From Nocardia sp. CC227C (GTDB lineage Bacteria; Actinomycetota; Actinomycetes; Mycobacteriales; Mycobacteriaceae), in NCBI RefSeq assembly GCF_030767025.1, contig NZ_JASITE010000005.1, positions 1 through 64,000 of the forward strand: a DNA stretch of 64,000 nt, written 5' to 3'. The notes under the pieces are model-generated. The model made no database searches and was not told where the DNA came from. It saw only the letters and a list, made by a program, of their open reading frames with translations. A program made the position numbers and the translations under genes. Positions 34,684 to 43,104 of this stretch are shown here, piece by piece (the first letter of the stretch is position 1; each line of letters opens with the position of its first letter).

Positions 34684-36402
34684 ATGCCGACCCTGCACGA
34701 CCCGTTGCCGCTCGCCTGCGGCCGGACCCTGCCCAACCGGATTATGAAGTCCGCCCTCAGCGAGGGCCTCGGCGACTCCGACCGCGCACCCGACGAGCGC
34801 CTGGAACGGCTGTACCGCCGCTGGGGCGCGGGCGGCTACGGGCTGCTGGTCACCGGCAATGTGATGGTGGACAGCCGCCACCTCGGCGAACCGGGCAATG
34901 TGGCCATGGAGGACGAACGCCATCTCGGGGCGCTGACCCGCTGGGCCAAGGCGGGCAAGGACGGCGGCACGCCGGTATGGGTCCAGCTGAACCATCCGGG
35001 TCGGCAGGCCAACCCGCTGGTCACCCGGCGTCGCCCGGTCGCGCCGTCGGCCGTCGCGCTGACCATTCCGGGCCTGCCCACGCCGCGAGAACTCACCGAG
35101 GACGAGATCGTCGACATCATCCGGCGCTTCGGCACCGCCGCCCGGGTGGCGGAGGCGGCCGGATTCGACGGTGTGCAGATCCACGGGGCACACGGCTATC
35201 TGGTGTCGCAATTCCTGTCGCCGCTGTCGAACCGGCGCACCGACGGCTGGGGCGGCGATCCCGAGCGGCGGGCTCGATTCGCGCTCGAGCTGGTGAAATC
35301 CATTCGCGCGCAGGTGAGCCCCGGTTTCGCCCTCGGAATCAAGTTGAACTCGGCCGATTTCCAGCGCGGTGGGTTCACCGAACAGGAATCGCGGGACGTG
35401 GTGGCCCGGCTGGCGGCCGAGGCCGTCGACCTCATCGAGATCAGCGGCGGCAGCTACGAATCCCCCGCCATGATGGGCCGACCGCGCACGGTCGCGGCGA
35501 GCACCCGAGCCCGAGAGGCGTACTTCCTGGACTACGCCGACACCGTGCGCGGTGTCGCCGGAACCACGCCGATCGCGGTGACTGGCGGATTCCGCACCCG
35601 CACGGCCATGGCCGAGGCGGTCGCGTCCGGGCACTGCGATGCGGTCGGGCTGGGCCGCCCGACCGCCGTGTTCCCCACGGCGGCGGGCGATCTGCTCTCC
35701 GGCCGCAGCGCGGCGCTGCACGCGCCGCGCATCACGCTGGGCCTGCCGCCGCGGCTGGCGGCAGGCGGCAATCTGAAGGCGTTCGACGGTGCGCTCGATC
35801 TCCAGTGGCACACCGACCAACTGCACCGCATGGGCTCCGGCGCGGATCCGGATCCGGCCCGCTCCCCCTGGCTCACGGCCGTGAACATGGTGCGCCACCA
35901 CGGGGTGGACGCCTTCCGCAACAAGCGCTCCCCCGCCCCGCGTTCGGGCGACGACAGGGCGGCCCGCAAGTTCCGGCGGGAGCGCGCCCTCGGCCGCTAC
36001 GTCATGAATCCGACGGTGCGGGCGCTGGATCGGGTGGGCGTGCGCACCACGCTGGCGACCGAGATCGAGACCATCGGCCGCACCTCGGGCGCACCGCGCC
36101 GGGTTCCGGTCTCGGTGCTGTTCGACGGCGAGGGTGCGTGGATGATCTGCCAGCACGGGATGCGCTCGGGGTGGGGACGCAATATCGCCGCGAATCCGAC
36201 CATCCGGGTGCGCCAGGGCGATCGGTGGCGCACCGGCACCGCCACCCTGCTCCCGGAGGACGACGTGGTGGCGCGGGCGCGGACCTTCGCGCCGCATCCG
36301 CTGCTGGCTCCACTGGCCCGATCGATGTTCGCCGCGCTGGAGACGACTCCCGTTACCGTGCGTGTCACCTTCACCGACCAGGATTCTCCCGTCCGAACCT
36401 GA
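34684..36402 (+). CDS. Old Yellow Enzyme fused to F420-type nitroreductase domain
   Basis: A 572-residue two-domain protein. Residues 1-~370 are an OYE/NADH:flavin oxidoreductase barrel: 'WVQLNHPGRQANPL', 'DGVQIHGAHGYLVSQFLSPL', 'SNRRTDGWGGDPERRARFAL' and the FMN phosphate loop 'CDAVGLGRPTAVFP'. Residues ~435-565 form a deazaflavin-dependent nitroreductase (DDN-like) domain: 'IGRTSGAPRRVPVSVLFDGE' and 'GWGRNIAANPTIRVRQGDRW'. A linker of about 65 residues joins them. Each domain alone reduces activated C=C or nitro/quinone groups. ATG 34684 follows the twin operators by 61 bases. The reading frame is continuous, so this is not a frameshift artefact of two genes. Confidence 0.88.
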   Translation: MPTLHDPLPLACGRTLPNRIMKSALSEGLGDSDRAPDERLERLYRRWGAGGYGLLVTGNVMVDSRHLGEPGNVAMEDERHLGALTRWAKAGKDGGTPVWVQLNHPGRQANPLVTRRRPVAPSAVALTIPGLPTPRELTEDEIVDIIRRFGTAARVAEAAGFDGVQIHGAHGYLVSQFLSPLSNRRTDGWGGDPERRARFALELVKSIRAQVSPGFALGIKLNSADFQRGGFTEQESRDVVARLAAEAVDLIEISGGSYESPAMMGRPRTVAASTRAREAYFLDYADTVRGVAGTTPIAVTGGFRTRTAMAEAVASGHCDAVGLGRPTAVFPTAAGDLLSGRSAALHAPRITLGLPPRLAAGGNLKAFDGALDLQWHTDQLHRMGSGADPDPARSPWLTAVNMVRHHGVDAFRNKRSPAPRSGDDRAARKFRRERALGRYVMNPTVRALDRVGVRTTLATEIETIGRTSGAPRRVPVSVLFDGEGAWMICQHGMRSGWGRNIAANPTIRVRQGDRWRTGTATLLPEDDVVARARTFAPHPLLAPLARSMFAALETTPVTVRVTFTDQDSPVRT

Positions 36403-36417
36403 ATCCCGGTGAATACC

Positions 36418-36460
36418 CGACGGCGGTCGTTCGAGTCCAATGCTCGAACGGCCGCCGTCG
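36418..36460. terminator. hairpin between OYE-fusion and alcohol dehydrogenase genes
   Basis: CGACGGCGGTCGTTCGAG (36418-36435) pairs with CTCGAACGGCCGCCGTCG (36443-36460), 18 positions with a single G-T wobble and a 7-base loop. It separates two converging stop codons. Confidence 0.75.
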
Positions 36461-36474
36461 GCCCTGCCCGGGGC

Positions 36475-37506
36475 TCACAGATCCGGCCGGACCAGGATCT
36501 GGATGTGGTCGTCGGGATTGCGCAGGGCCTCGATCGCCCCCGCCACGCCGTCGAATCCGACCTCGTCGGTGATGAGCGCGGCCGCGTCGACCGTGCCTTC
36601 GGCGATGCGGTGCAGCGTGCGCGCGTACTCCTCGTGCGGGTAGACCATGCACATCTGCACCGAGATGTCCTTGTAGATGCCCACGATGGGCCGGATCACG
36701 TCATCGGTCATCACCGCACCCACCTGGAGAATCCGGGTCTCGCGCGGACACCGGTACAGCAGGTCGTTGAGCAAACCGGGCACCGCGGCACACACCCAGA
36801 CGTGCGGCTGCTGCCCGGGCGACGCCAGCTCCCGCCAGACGTCCACCGGGTCCTCGGCGGCCGGATCGACCACGCGGTGTGCGCCCAGCCGCAGCGCGGC
36901 CGCCCGGCGCAGCGGCGACGGATCCGAGGCGACGATCGGCGCCGCGCCGCGCTCGGCGAGCGCCGCCACCGCGCCCAGACCCACGGGCCCGCAACCGATC
37001 ACGATGCCGGTGCCCTCGGGACCGATACCCGTGCGCGCCACATTGCCGAAGCCGACGGCCAGCGGCTCGGTCAGGGCGGCCACCCGCGGCGGCACGTGGT
37101 CGGGAATCGGTTCCAGTGCCATGGCTTGCAACACCATGCGCTCGCCGTAGCCGCCCGGGAAGTCGTTGGAGTACCCGACGCCGTGGATGCCGCCCGCCGC
37201 GTCCAACGCCCACGGCAGCGCGACCACGGCCTGGCCGTCGGTGTAGGGCGTATCCGGTCCGGCCCCGATCACGCGGGCCGCCAGTTCGTGGCCCATGACC
37301 AGGTCGCGGTGCGGGTCGAACAGGAAGGTGGGCACACCGCTGTCGCGGGACGCCCGCAGGAATTCGTCGGTGTAGTCGAGGGCCTGTTTGTCGGAACCGC
37401 AGATCCCGCAGGCGATCGTCTCCACCAGCACCTGACCGGGTCCGGGCACCGGTTCGGGCACCTCGTCGACCACCAGCCGCCGATCACGCATGACTACCGC
37501 GCGCAT
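36475..37506 (-). CDS. zinc-type alcohol dehydrogenase (MDR family)
   Basis: A 343-residue medium-chain dehydrogenase/reductase. 'ETIACGICGSDKQAL' gives the catalytic-zinc Cys, 'LVMGHELAARV' the His, and 'GIVIGCGPVGLGAVAALAER' the NAD(P) Rossmann motif. The four-Cys structural zinc lobe is missing. ATG 37506 is chosen because GGAAGGA lies 7-8 bases upstream; it begins 1 base after the LLM stop. As the last gene of the - strand catabolic operon it may oxidise a hydroxylated side group of the substrate; that is inference. Confidence 0.85.
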   Translation of the reverse strand: MRAVVMRDRRLVVDEVPEPVPGPGQVLVETIACGICGSDKQALDYTDEFLRASRDSGVPTFLFDPHRDLVMGHELAARVIGAGPDTPYTDGQAVVALPWALDAAGGIHGVGYSNDFPGGYGERMVLQAMALEPIPDHVPPRVAALTEPLAVGFGNVARTGIGPEGTGIVIGCGPVGLGAVAALAERGAAPIVASDPSPLRRAAALRLGAHRVVDPAAEDPVDVWRELASPGQQPHVWVCAAVPGLLNDLLYRCPRETRILQVGAVMTDDVIRPIVGIYKDISVQMCMVYPHEEYARTLHRIAEGTVDAAALITDEVGFDGVAGAIEALRNPDDHIQILVRPDL

Positions 37507-37507
37507 A

Positions 37508-38719
37508 TCACTGTCCTTCCCGGGGTGGCGCGACCGCGGCGGCCAGCGCCTGCCCGTGGCGTTCGAACGCGGCCTCCACTCCGGCGCGCATACCGGACAT
37601 GAGCCGTTCGCTGTTGGCCTCGGCCCAGTCCAGGGAGGCCACACGATTGCGATTGGCGCGGGTGAAATGCGGGATCACGTGTTCGGCGAACAGCCGCGCC
37701 GAGCGCCGGGTGGCATCCCGGTCGGCCACGTCGAGCGCCAGCACCAAGAAGGTGCCGAAACCGCCGGACTGCTCGGCGAGATCGGTGATGGCGGCGATGG
37801 CGTCGTCCGGGGTGCCGATGGTGGCGCGGCCGAAGGCGGGGAATCCGGGGCCGACCCATTGCGCCACCGCCTCGGCGGCGGTATCGCCCCAGGGCACGTT
37901 CATTCCGCTGAGCTTGCGGATGTAGTCCACCAGATGTCCGATGCCCCATTCGACTTCGCGCCGCGCCCGCTCCCTGGTCTCGGCCAGGTGCATGGGCGCG
38001 ACCAGCCGCCAGTCGGCGCGGCGCACGGTGTGGCCGTGCTCGGCCATGGTCTGCTCGTAGACCCGGAAGTTGGGCAGCAGCGCCTCGTAGCCGCTGGGAT
38101 CGGACGCGGCGAGGGAGAGCAGTCCCGCGCCGTGCCGCCCGGCCAGCACCGCGCCGGACGGCGAGATCGTGGACGCCACCGCCATGTCCAGACCGTGCTG
38201 CTGATAGGGCAGCAGTTGCAGGCGGGCCTCGTGGAGCTCGAACCAGTCGGTCTTGGCGCTGACCACCTCACCGCGCAGCAGCCGGACGAGTACGTCCATG
38301 GACTCGTGCATCATGTCGCGCTGGCGGGACTGGGATATGCCCATCATGGCCGCGTCGGAGGCCAGCTGACCCGGGCCGATGCCCATCATGAGCCGCCCCT
38401 TGGTGAGGTGGTCGACCAGGCACAGCCGGTCGGCCAGCATCATCGGCTGGTGGTAGGGCAGCGAGTTCACGCCGGTCCCGAGCCGGATGTGGGTGGTGCG
38501 CTGCGCGGCGGCGGCCAGGAACACCTCCGGCGCGGCGATGATCTCCATACCGCCGGAATGATGTTCGCCCACCCAGGCTTCGGCGAATCCCAGCCGGTCG
38601 GCCAGTTCCACCAGCTCCAGATCGCGCTGGAGTTGCAGGGTCGGATTGCCGTTCAGCGGGTGGTACGGCGCGATGAAGAAGCCGAACCGGGTGGGTCCGG
38701 ATGTGGTGGGCTGATGCAC
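37508..38719 (-). CDS. LLM flavin-dependent monooxygenase (limonene-monooxygenase-like)
   Basis: A 403-residue luciferase-like monooxygenase, with 'FGFFIAPYHPLNGNPTLQLQ', 'GFAEAWVGEHHSGGMEIIAA', 'LVDHLTKGRLMMGIGPGQLA' and 'MMGISQSRQRDMMHESMDVL'. The pattern recalls limonene 1,2-monooxygenase and alkanal-type LLM enzymes that need FMNH2 from a flavin reductase; the HsaB-like reductase in the same operon could serve it as well as HsaA. GTG 38719 with AAAGGAG about 10 bases upstream is taken as start. An LLM enzyme is not part of the standard cholesterol ring pathway. Confidence 0.88.
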   Translation of the reverse strand: MHQPTTSGPTRFGFFIAPYHPLNGNPTLQLQRDLELVELADRLGFAEAWVGEHHSGGMEIIAAPEVFLAAAAQRTTHIRLGTGVNSLPYHQPMMLADRLCLVDHLTKGRLMMGIGPGQLASDAAMMGISQSRQRDMMHESMDVLVRLLRGEVVSAKTDWFELHEARLQLLPYQQHGLDMAVASTISPSGAVLAGRHGAGLLSLAASDPSGYEALLPNFRVYEQTMAEHGHTVRRADWRLVAPMHLAETRERARREVEWGIGHLVDYIRKLSGMNVPWGDTAAEAVAQWVGPGFPAFGRATIGTPDDAIAAITDLAEQSGGFGTFLVLALDVADRDATRRSARLFAEHVIPHFTRANRNRVASLDWAEANSERLMSGMRAGVEAAFERHGQALAAAVAPPREGQ

Positions 38720-38791
38720 GTGTGGACGCTCCTTTGCGGATATGCAGTTGTGGGACGATCGTGGTGGGACCGCTTCAGCTCCCGGACCGGT

Positions 38792-39670
38792 TCAGCCCCT
38801 GGACCACTCGTGGCCCCAGTAGCTGTCGGCGGTCATCTCCTCCGCCAGGTAGTCGTCGCCGACGAGCATTCCCGCGCAGCCGAATTCGAGATCCCAGCCG
38901 CCCGGCGTGCGGACATAGAAGGAGATCATCTTGTCGTTGGTGTGGCGGCCCAGGGTGGACGAGAGGTGGTAGCCCGCCGCGGTGACGCGGTCCAGGGCGC
39001 GGCCGACGTCGTCGAGCGTGTCGACCTCGACCATCACGTGCACGATGCCCGGACCGTCGGGACGGCTGCCCGGGATCAGCGCCAGGCTGTGGTGGCGGGC
39101 GTTCACGCCCAGGAACCGGATCCAGATCGGCTGCTCCGGCGGGCCCACCCGGAAGGAGCCGCGCGCGGTGAAATCCAGTACCTCCGTGTAGAACCGGCGC
39201 GCGGCCTCGATATCGCGCACCGGCAACACCACATGTCCGAGTCCCAGCTCGCCGGTGACGAAGCGGGCGCCGTGCCGGGTGAGCACCGGGCTGTGGTCGA
39301 GCAGCGGGCCGTGGAACACCTCGATGGTGAAGCCCGACGGGTCGGTGAAGGCGATGGCCTCCTCCACATGCCGCGCCACGGCCTCGGCCGGTGACAGCGC
39401 GGTGACCGCGACGCCCGCCTGCTCCAGGGTTTCCCGCACCAGACTCAGCGACCGGCCGTCGGCCACCTGCCAGCCCACCGCGATCACCTCGTCGCGGTCG
39501 CCGGGCACCAGTTCGAAGCGGTAGGTGTGCTCGTCGGTGCGCAGGTAGACCGATTCCGCGTTCGGCCCCGATCCTTCCGCGAAACCGATGGTGTCGAAGG
39601 CGAATTCACGCCAGGCCCGCACGTCGGCGATACGCGCCCGCACGTAGCCGAGGGAGCTGAAGGCAGCCAT
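38792..39670 (-). CDS. hsaC: extradiol ring-cleavage dioxygenase (HsaC/BphC type)
   Basis: A 292-residue two-domain vicinal-oxygen-chelate dioxygenase. Iron ligands are visible in the C-terminal domain: His in 'LGLGHVVLPVRDIEAARRF', His in 'NARHHSLALIPGS' and Glu in 'GGWDLEFGCAG', with the active-site His/Tyr region 'TNDKMISFYVRTP'. In steroid degradation HsaC cleaves the catecholic ring A product (3,4-DHSA); BphC does the same on dihydroxybiphenyl. Context with KshAB supports HsaC. AGAGGAG precedes ATG 39670. About 26 bases separate it from kshB. Confidence 0.88.
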   Translation of the reverse strand: MAAFSSLGYVRARIADVRAWREFAFDTIGFAEGSGPNAESVYLRTDEHTYRFELVPGDRDEVIAVGWQVADGRSLSLVRETLEQAGVAVTALSPAEAVARHVEEAIAFTDPSGFTIEVFHGPLLDHSPVLTRHGARFVTGELGLGHVVLPVRDIEAARRFYTEVLDFTARGSFRVGPPEQPIWIRFLGVNARHHSLALIPGSRPDGPGIVHVMVEVDTLDDVGRALDRVTAAGYHLSSTLGRHTNDKMISFYVRTPGGWDLEFGCAGMLVGDDYLAEEMTADSYWGHEWSRG

Positions 39671-39696
39671 GGGAACTCCTCTGGTATCGGAGGTGG

Positions 39697-40776
39697 TCAG
39701 GAATAGGTGACCGAGACGTCGTCGGTTTCGGGGACGGCCTGGCAGGCGAGCACATAGCCCTCGGCCAGATCCTCGTCCGCGAGCACCTCGTTGCGGCGCA
39801 TGGAGACCTCGCCCGCGACCACCCTGCACACGCAGGCGCTGCACGCGCCCTCCCGGCAGGAGTACGGCGCTTCGATCCCCGCGGCCAGCAGGGTGTCCAG
39901 CAGGGTCCGGCGGCGCGGCCACGCCACCTCGTGGTGCTCGCCGTCGAGCTCCACGCGCGCCGTCGCCGATGCACCGGCGTCGGGTCCGGCGTCGGGTCCG
40001 GCGTCGGCGACGGTGTCCTCGAAGGGATTTCCGGCGAGCGAGACGAACTTCTCCAGATGCACCCGCTTGCGGTCCACGCCGAGTTCGGTCATGGCCGAGG
40101 TGACCGCGTCCATGAACGGGCCCGGACCGCAGACGAACACCTCCCGCCCCGCCCAGGGGCGGGCCACCGCGGCCAATTGCGCCACGGTCGGCAGGCCCTG
40201 CACGCTCTCCAGCCACTGCCATACCAGCAGCCGATCCGGATGCGCCGCGGTGAGGGCGGCGAGTTCGCCCGCGAAGATCACCGATTCGGCGTCGCGATTG
40301 GCGTAGAACAGCGTGATGTGCCCGGTGCCCTCGGCGAGCGCTTCCTTGAGTATCGACAGCACCGGCGTAATGCCGCTGCCCGCGCCGAACAGCAGCAGAT
40401 CGGTATCCAGCGAGGCCGGGGTGAACAGGCCCGCCGGGGGCAGCGCGGCCAGCACGGTGCCCGCGACGGCGTTGTCGCACAACCAGTTCGAGCCGTACCC
40501 CTCCCGGGTGCGTTTCACGGTGACCTTGAGCGGGCCGCCCTCGTGCGGTGCGCTCGACAGCGAATAGCAGCGGCTCACCGAGCCGGTCAGCGCACTGGGA
40601 ATGCGCAGGGTCAGGAACTGGCCGGGCCGGTAGCCGAAGCGCGCGGCGTGCGCCGGTTCCGGCGCGAGTTCCAGCGATACCGCGTCATGGGTTTCCCGCA
40701 CCACGCGCACCACCCGCACGCTGGCGATATCACCGCCGCGCCGGGCCGTTTCCGGTTCCAGCTCTGTCACCGTCAT
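39697..40776 (-). CDS. kshB: ferredoxin reductase of 3-ketosteroid 9-alpha-hydroxylase
   Basis: A 359-residue NADH:ferredoxin-type reductase. Domains: FAD-binding ('GYRPGQFLTLRIP', 'SRCYSLSSAPHEGG'), NAD-binding ('LLLFGAGSGITPVLSILKEA', 'FVCGPGPFMDAV'), and C-terminal plant-type [2Fe-2S] ('PYSCREGACSACVCRVV' plus Cys of 'VLACQAVPETD'). This order and length match KshB, which passes electrons to KshA. A Gly-Pro-Asp-Ala repeat (~res 265) links the domains. ATG 40776 with GGAGGA 5 bases upstream. HmpO-like paralogues share this layout, so the name leans on the adjacent kshA. Confidence 0.85.
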   Translation of the reverse strand: MTVTELEPETARRGGDIASVRVVRVVRETHDAVSLELAPEPAHAARFGYRPGQFLTLRIPSALTGSVSRCYSLSSAPHEGGPLKVTVKRTREGYGSNWLCDNAVAGTVLAALPPAGLFTPASLDTDLLLFGAGSGITPVLSILKEALAEGTGHITLFYANRDAESVIFAGELAALTAAHPDRLLVWQWLESVQGLPTVAQLAAVARPWAGREVFVCGPGPFMDAVTSAMTELGVDRKRVHLEKFVSLAGNPFEDTVADAGPDAGPDAGASATARVELDGEHHEVAWPRRRTLLDTLLAAGIEAPYSCREGACSACVCRVVAGEVSMRRNEVLADEDLAEGYVLACQAVPETDDVSVTYS

Positions 40777-40859
40777 CCATTCCTCCAGTACTCGTCGCGC
40801 GCTCGACCCCGCGGCGGCCGCCTGTCGTCGGCCCGGAGTGATCGGCGCGGCGCGACAAC

Positions 40860-41105
40860 TCAGCGCAGCGTCCGGCCGCGGGTGCGCACGTCCACATCGC
40901 GCGTGCTCACACCCAATTCCCCGGCCGCCACCGCGATCTCGATGCTGGACCGCAGCGCCGGGCAGGTATGCGAGCGCAGGCCGTCGCGTGCCAGGCCGGT
41001 ACACGCGGCCACGGCCGCGGTGTTCCACTGCACGCTGGTGTGCTGCGGGCTGAACTTCTCCACCGAGACGCACGTGCCGCAGGATCGGCAGGAAACCTGT
41101 TCCAT
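40860..41105 (-). CDS. small Cys-rich protein in the ksh operon
   Basis: An 81-residue protein beginning 'MEQVSCRSCGTCVSVEKFSP' with Cys at positions 6, 9 and 12 and two more at ~35 and ~48. A CxxCxxC head suggests metal or Fe-S binding, or a zinc ribbon. ATG 41105 follows AGAGGTGG and lies 11 bases after the kshA stop, and 83 bases precede kshB, so it is an operon member. It is not a standard ferredoxin by motif. I do not recognise a named family. Its position between the oxygenase and its reductase suggests assembly or electron transfer. Confidence 0.65.
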   Translation of the reverse strand: MEQVSCRSCGTCVSVEKFSPQHTSVQWNTAAVAACTGLARDGLRSHTCPALRSSIEIAVAAGELGVSTRDVDVRTRGRTLR

Positions 41106-41116
41106 GGCACCACCTC

Positions 41117-42256
41117 TCAGAACGGCGCGGTCGCGCCCTTGGCCAGGTTCTCGGCGACCTCCGCCTCCCACGCGGTGACCGCGCGGGTGGTGTCCACCTC
41201 GAATTCGAAGCGGGTGGTCATCTCCTCGGTGACGTCCGCGATATCGGTGTAGAACTGCTCGTACCAGCGGCGCAGCTGGTACACCGGGCCGTCCTCCTCG
41301 CACAGCAGCGGGTTGTTGATGCGACTCTTGCGCTTCCAGATGGCGGCGTCCTGTTCGAACCCCTTGCCCAGACCATTCGCGAACTTGTTCGCGATCTCGA
41401 GGGCCCGGTCCTCGTCCATGCCCTCGGGCTTCTTGACAATGGCCCCGTACTGGAGCACGAACCGGTTCTCCGAGACCGGATAGTGGCAGTTGATCAGGTA
41501 GCCCTCGACGGTCAGCCCGGCGCTCTCGCTGCGCAGATAGTCGATCATGTAGGAGGGGCCGTAGTAGGACGCCTCGGAGTGCAGGACGTTCTTGCCGCCG
41601 AGGGCCTTCGCGGTCTCGCCCATCATGTCCTCGCGCGAGACGGAGGTCATGTACTGGCTGGCGACATGGCCTTCGAAGACGTTCTTGAAGAAGGTCGGGA
41701 AGCCGTAGTGCACATAGAAGAAGTGCGCCATGTCGACCACATTGTCGATGACCTCGCGGGCATTGGCGTCGACGACCATGGTGTTCCAGGTCCAGTCGGT
41801 CCAGCCGTCGTCGAACGCGCCGTCGATGCGCGGAATGGCCAGTTCGGCGGGCGGCTGCCGGTGCTCCGGGTCGTTCCACACGAACAGCTGCTTGTTCTCC
41901 TCCATGGTCGGCCACGCCTTGGTGCGGGCCAGCGGCGGCACCCGGCGCGCGTAGGGGATGCCGGTGCATCTGCCCTTGCCGTTCCAGCGCCAGTCGTGGA
42001 ACGGGCAGGCCAGCGAATCGCCCTTGACGGTGCCGTCGGCCAGGTTGCCGCCCATGTGCGGGCAGTAGGCGTTGAGCACGTTGAGCGTGCCGTCGGAGCC
42101 GGCGAAGACCACCAGTTCGGTGCCGAAAGCCGTAATGGGGTGCGGCTTTCCGTCACGGAAGGAGTCCGCCAGACCCAGGCAGTGCCAGCCGCGGGCGAAC
42201 CGCGTGGGCGGTGCGCCCGCGTCGATCACGCGCACTTCACTGTCCATGGGGGTCAT
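41117..42256 (-). CDS. kshA: 3-ketosteroid 9-alpha-hydroxylase oxygenase
   Basis: A 379-residue Rieske non-heme iron oxygenase. Rieske ligands are Cys65, His67, Cys84 and His87 ('CPHMGGNLADGTVKGD' then 'CPFHDW'). The mononuclear iron region is 'VVDMAHFFYVHYGFPTFFKN'. Sequence and length match KshA, which hydroxylates C9 of 3-ketosteroids so that ring B opens. It uses KshB as electron donor, encoded two genes downstream. ATG 42256 follows AAAGGA. Actinobacteria often hold several KshA paralogues with different steroid preference; which one this is cannot be read. Confidence 0.9.
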   Translation of the reverse strand: MTPMDSEVRVIDAGAPPTRFARGWHCLGLADSFRDGKPHPITAFGTELVVFAGSDGTLNVLNAYCPHMGGNLADGTVKGDSLACPFHDWRWNGKGRCTGIPYARRVPPLARTKAWPTMEENKQLFVWNDPEHRQPPAELAIPRIDGAFDDGWTDWTWNTMVVDANAREVIDNVVDMAHFFYVHYGFPTFFKNVFEGHVASQYMTSVSREDMMGETAKALGGKNVLHSEASYYGPSYMIDYLRSESAGLTVEGYLINCHYPVSENRFVLQYGAIVKKPEGMDEDRALEIANKFANGLGKGFEQDAAIWKRKSRINNPLLCEEDGPVYQLRRWYEQFYTDIADVTEEMTTRFEFEVDTTRAVTAWEAEVAENLAKGATAPF

Positions 42257-42367
42257 GTGAGGGTCCTTTCGGGAATCCGTTGATTCGAGGTTGCGGTCGC
42301 GGTGCCGGGCGTCGGCAGGCGAAGTCCCACTGGCCGGGAGGTGGCCACTGATGATCGAGACGCCGGA

Positions 42368-42871
42368 CTACCGCTGGGCGAGGCGCCCGAAGGCCGCCCG
42401 GTAGAACAGCAGCGGTGACGCGTCGGAATGCTCGGTCAGGCCGGTCACGCGGGCGATGACGATGGTGTGGTCACCGCCGTCGACCTCGTCGTGGAGTTCG
42501 CAGTCGATGGTGGCCAGCGCGCCGCCCAGCCGGGGTGCGCCATTGGCCGAGGGCGTCCAGTCCACGCCCGCGAACTTGTCCGGTCCGGGACGGCCGAGTC
42601 GTCGGCAGATCTCGTCCTGGTGGTCGGCCAGGATGTTCACGCAGCAGCGGCCCGCCCGCCGGATGCGCGGCCAGGTGGTCGAGGTGCGCGCCGGAAAGAA
42701 GCTCACCAGCGGCGGGTCCAGGGACAGGGCGGCGAAGGACTGGCAGGCGAAGCCGACGGGATGCCCGTCGGCCAGCGCGGTGATCACGGTGACGCCGGAG
42801 CAGAACCGCCCCAGCACGGCCTTGAACGCCGCCGCGTCGATCGCCGGAACCTCGTCGAGAGCCGGTTCCAC
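42368..42871 (-). CDS. hsaB: flavin reductase (HsaB-type)
   Basis: A 167-residue flavin reductase-like protein with 'VLGRFCSGVTVITALADGHP', 'GFACQSFAALSLDPPLVSFF' and 'GGDHTIVIARVTGL'. This is the split-barrel family that gives reduced FMN to HsaA-type monooxygenases. GTG 42871 is preceded by TAAGGAG. It is the first gene of the - strand operon and is divergent from the IclR gene. The HsaA it would serve is 12 kb away (55052-56212); the nearer LLM enzyme could be a second client. Confidence 0.85.
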   Translation of the reverse strand: MEPALDEVPAIDAAAFKAVLGRFCSGVTVITALADGHPVGFACQSFAALSLDPPLVSFFPARTSTTWPRIRRAGRCCVNILADHQDEICRRLGRPGPDKFAGVDWTPSANGAPRLGGALATIDCELHDEVDGGDHTIVIARVTGLTEHSDASPLLFYRAAFGRLAQR

Positions 42872-42881
42872 GACAACTCCT

Positions 42882-42898
42882 TATTTCGATCCGAAATA
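42882..42898. promoter_or_regulatory. candidate IclR operator
   Basis: TATTTCG-ATC-CGAAATA is a perfect 7-3-7 inverted repeat, 10 bases upstream of the hsaB start, in the 233-base gap between hsaB and the IclR gene. A second half-site-like element, TCCGAAA, lies at 43041-43047. The spacing and palindromic form fit the IclR family. A further repeat ACATACG...CGTATGT spans 42978-43009. Confidence 0.6.
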
Positions 42899-43104
42899 TC
42901 GCTGGCAGTCATAACAGCAGGTCGGGCCGCACAAGCGTCAATATCGGGGTTCGGTCACCGGGACGCGGATCCGTGGAACATACGTAGTTCTCCCGATTCC
43001 TCCGTATGTACCGCAGGGCACTGTGATGGGTAGCACAACGTCCGAAACAGGTACATGCCTAATCGGCATAGTCCTAGACTGGACACGAACCAACGGAGGT
43101 ACTC

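Noticed and set aside
36425..36455. GTTCGAGTCC resembling a tRNA T-loop
   Set aside because: It is one arm of a long hairpin between converging genes; no cloverleaf or acceptor stem can be drawn around it.
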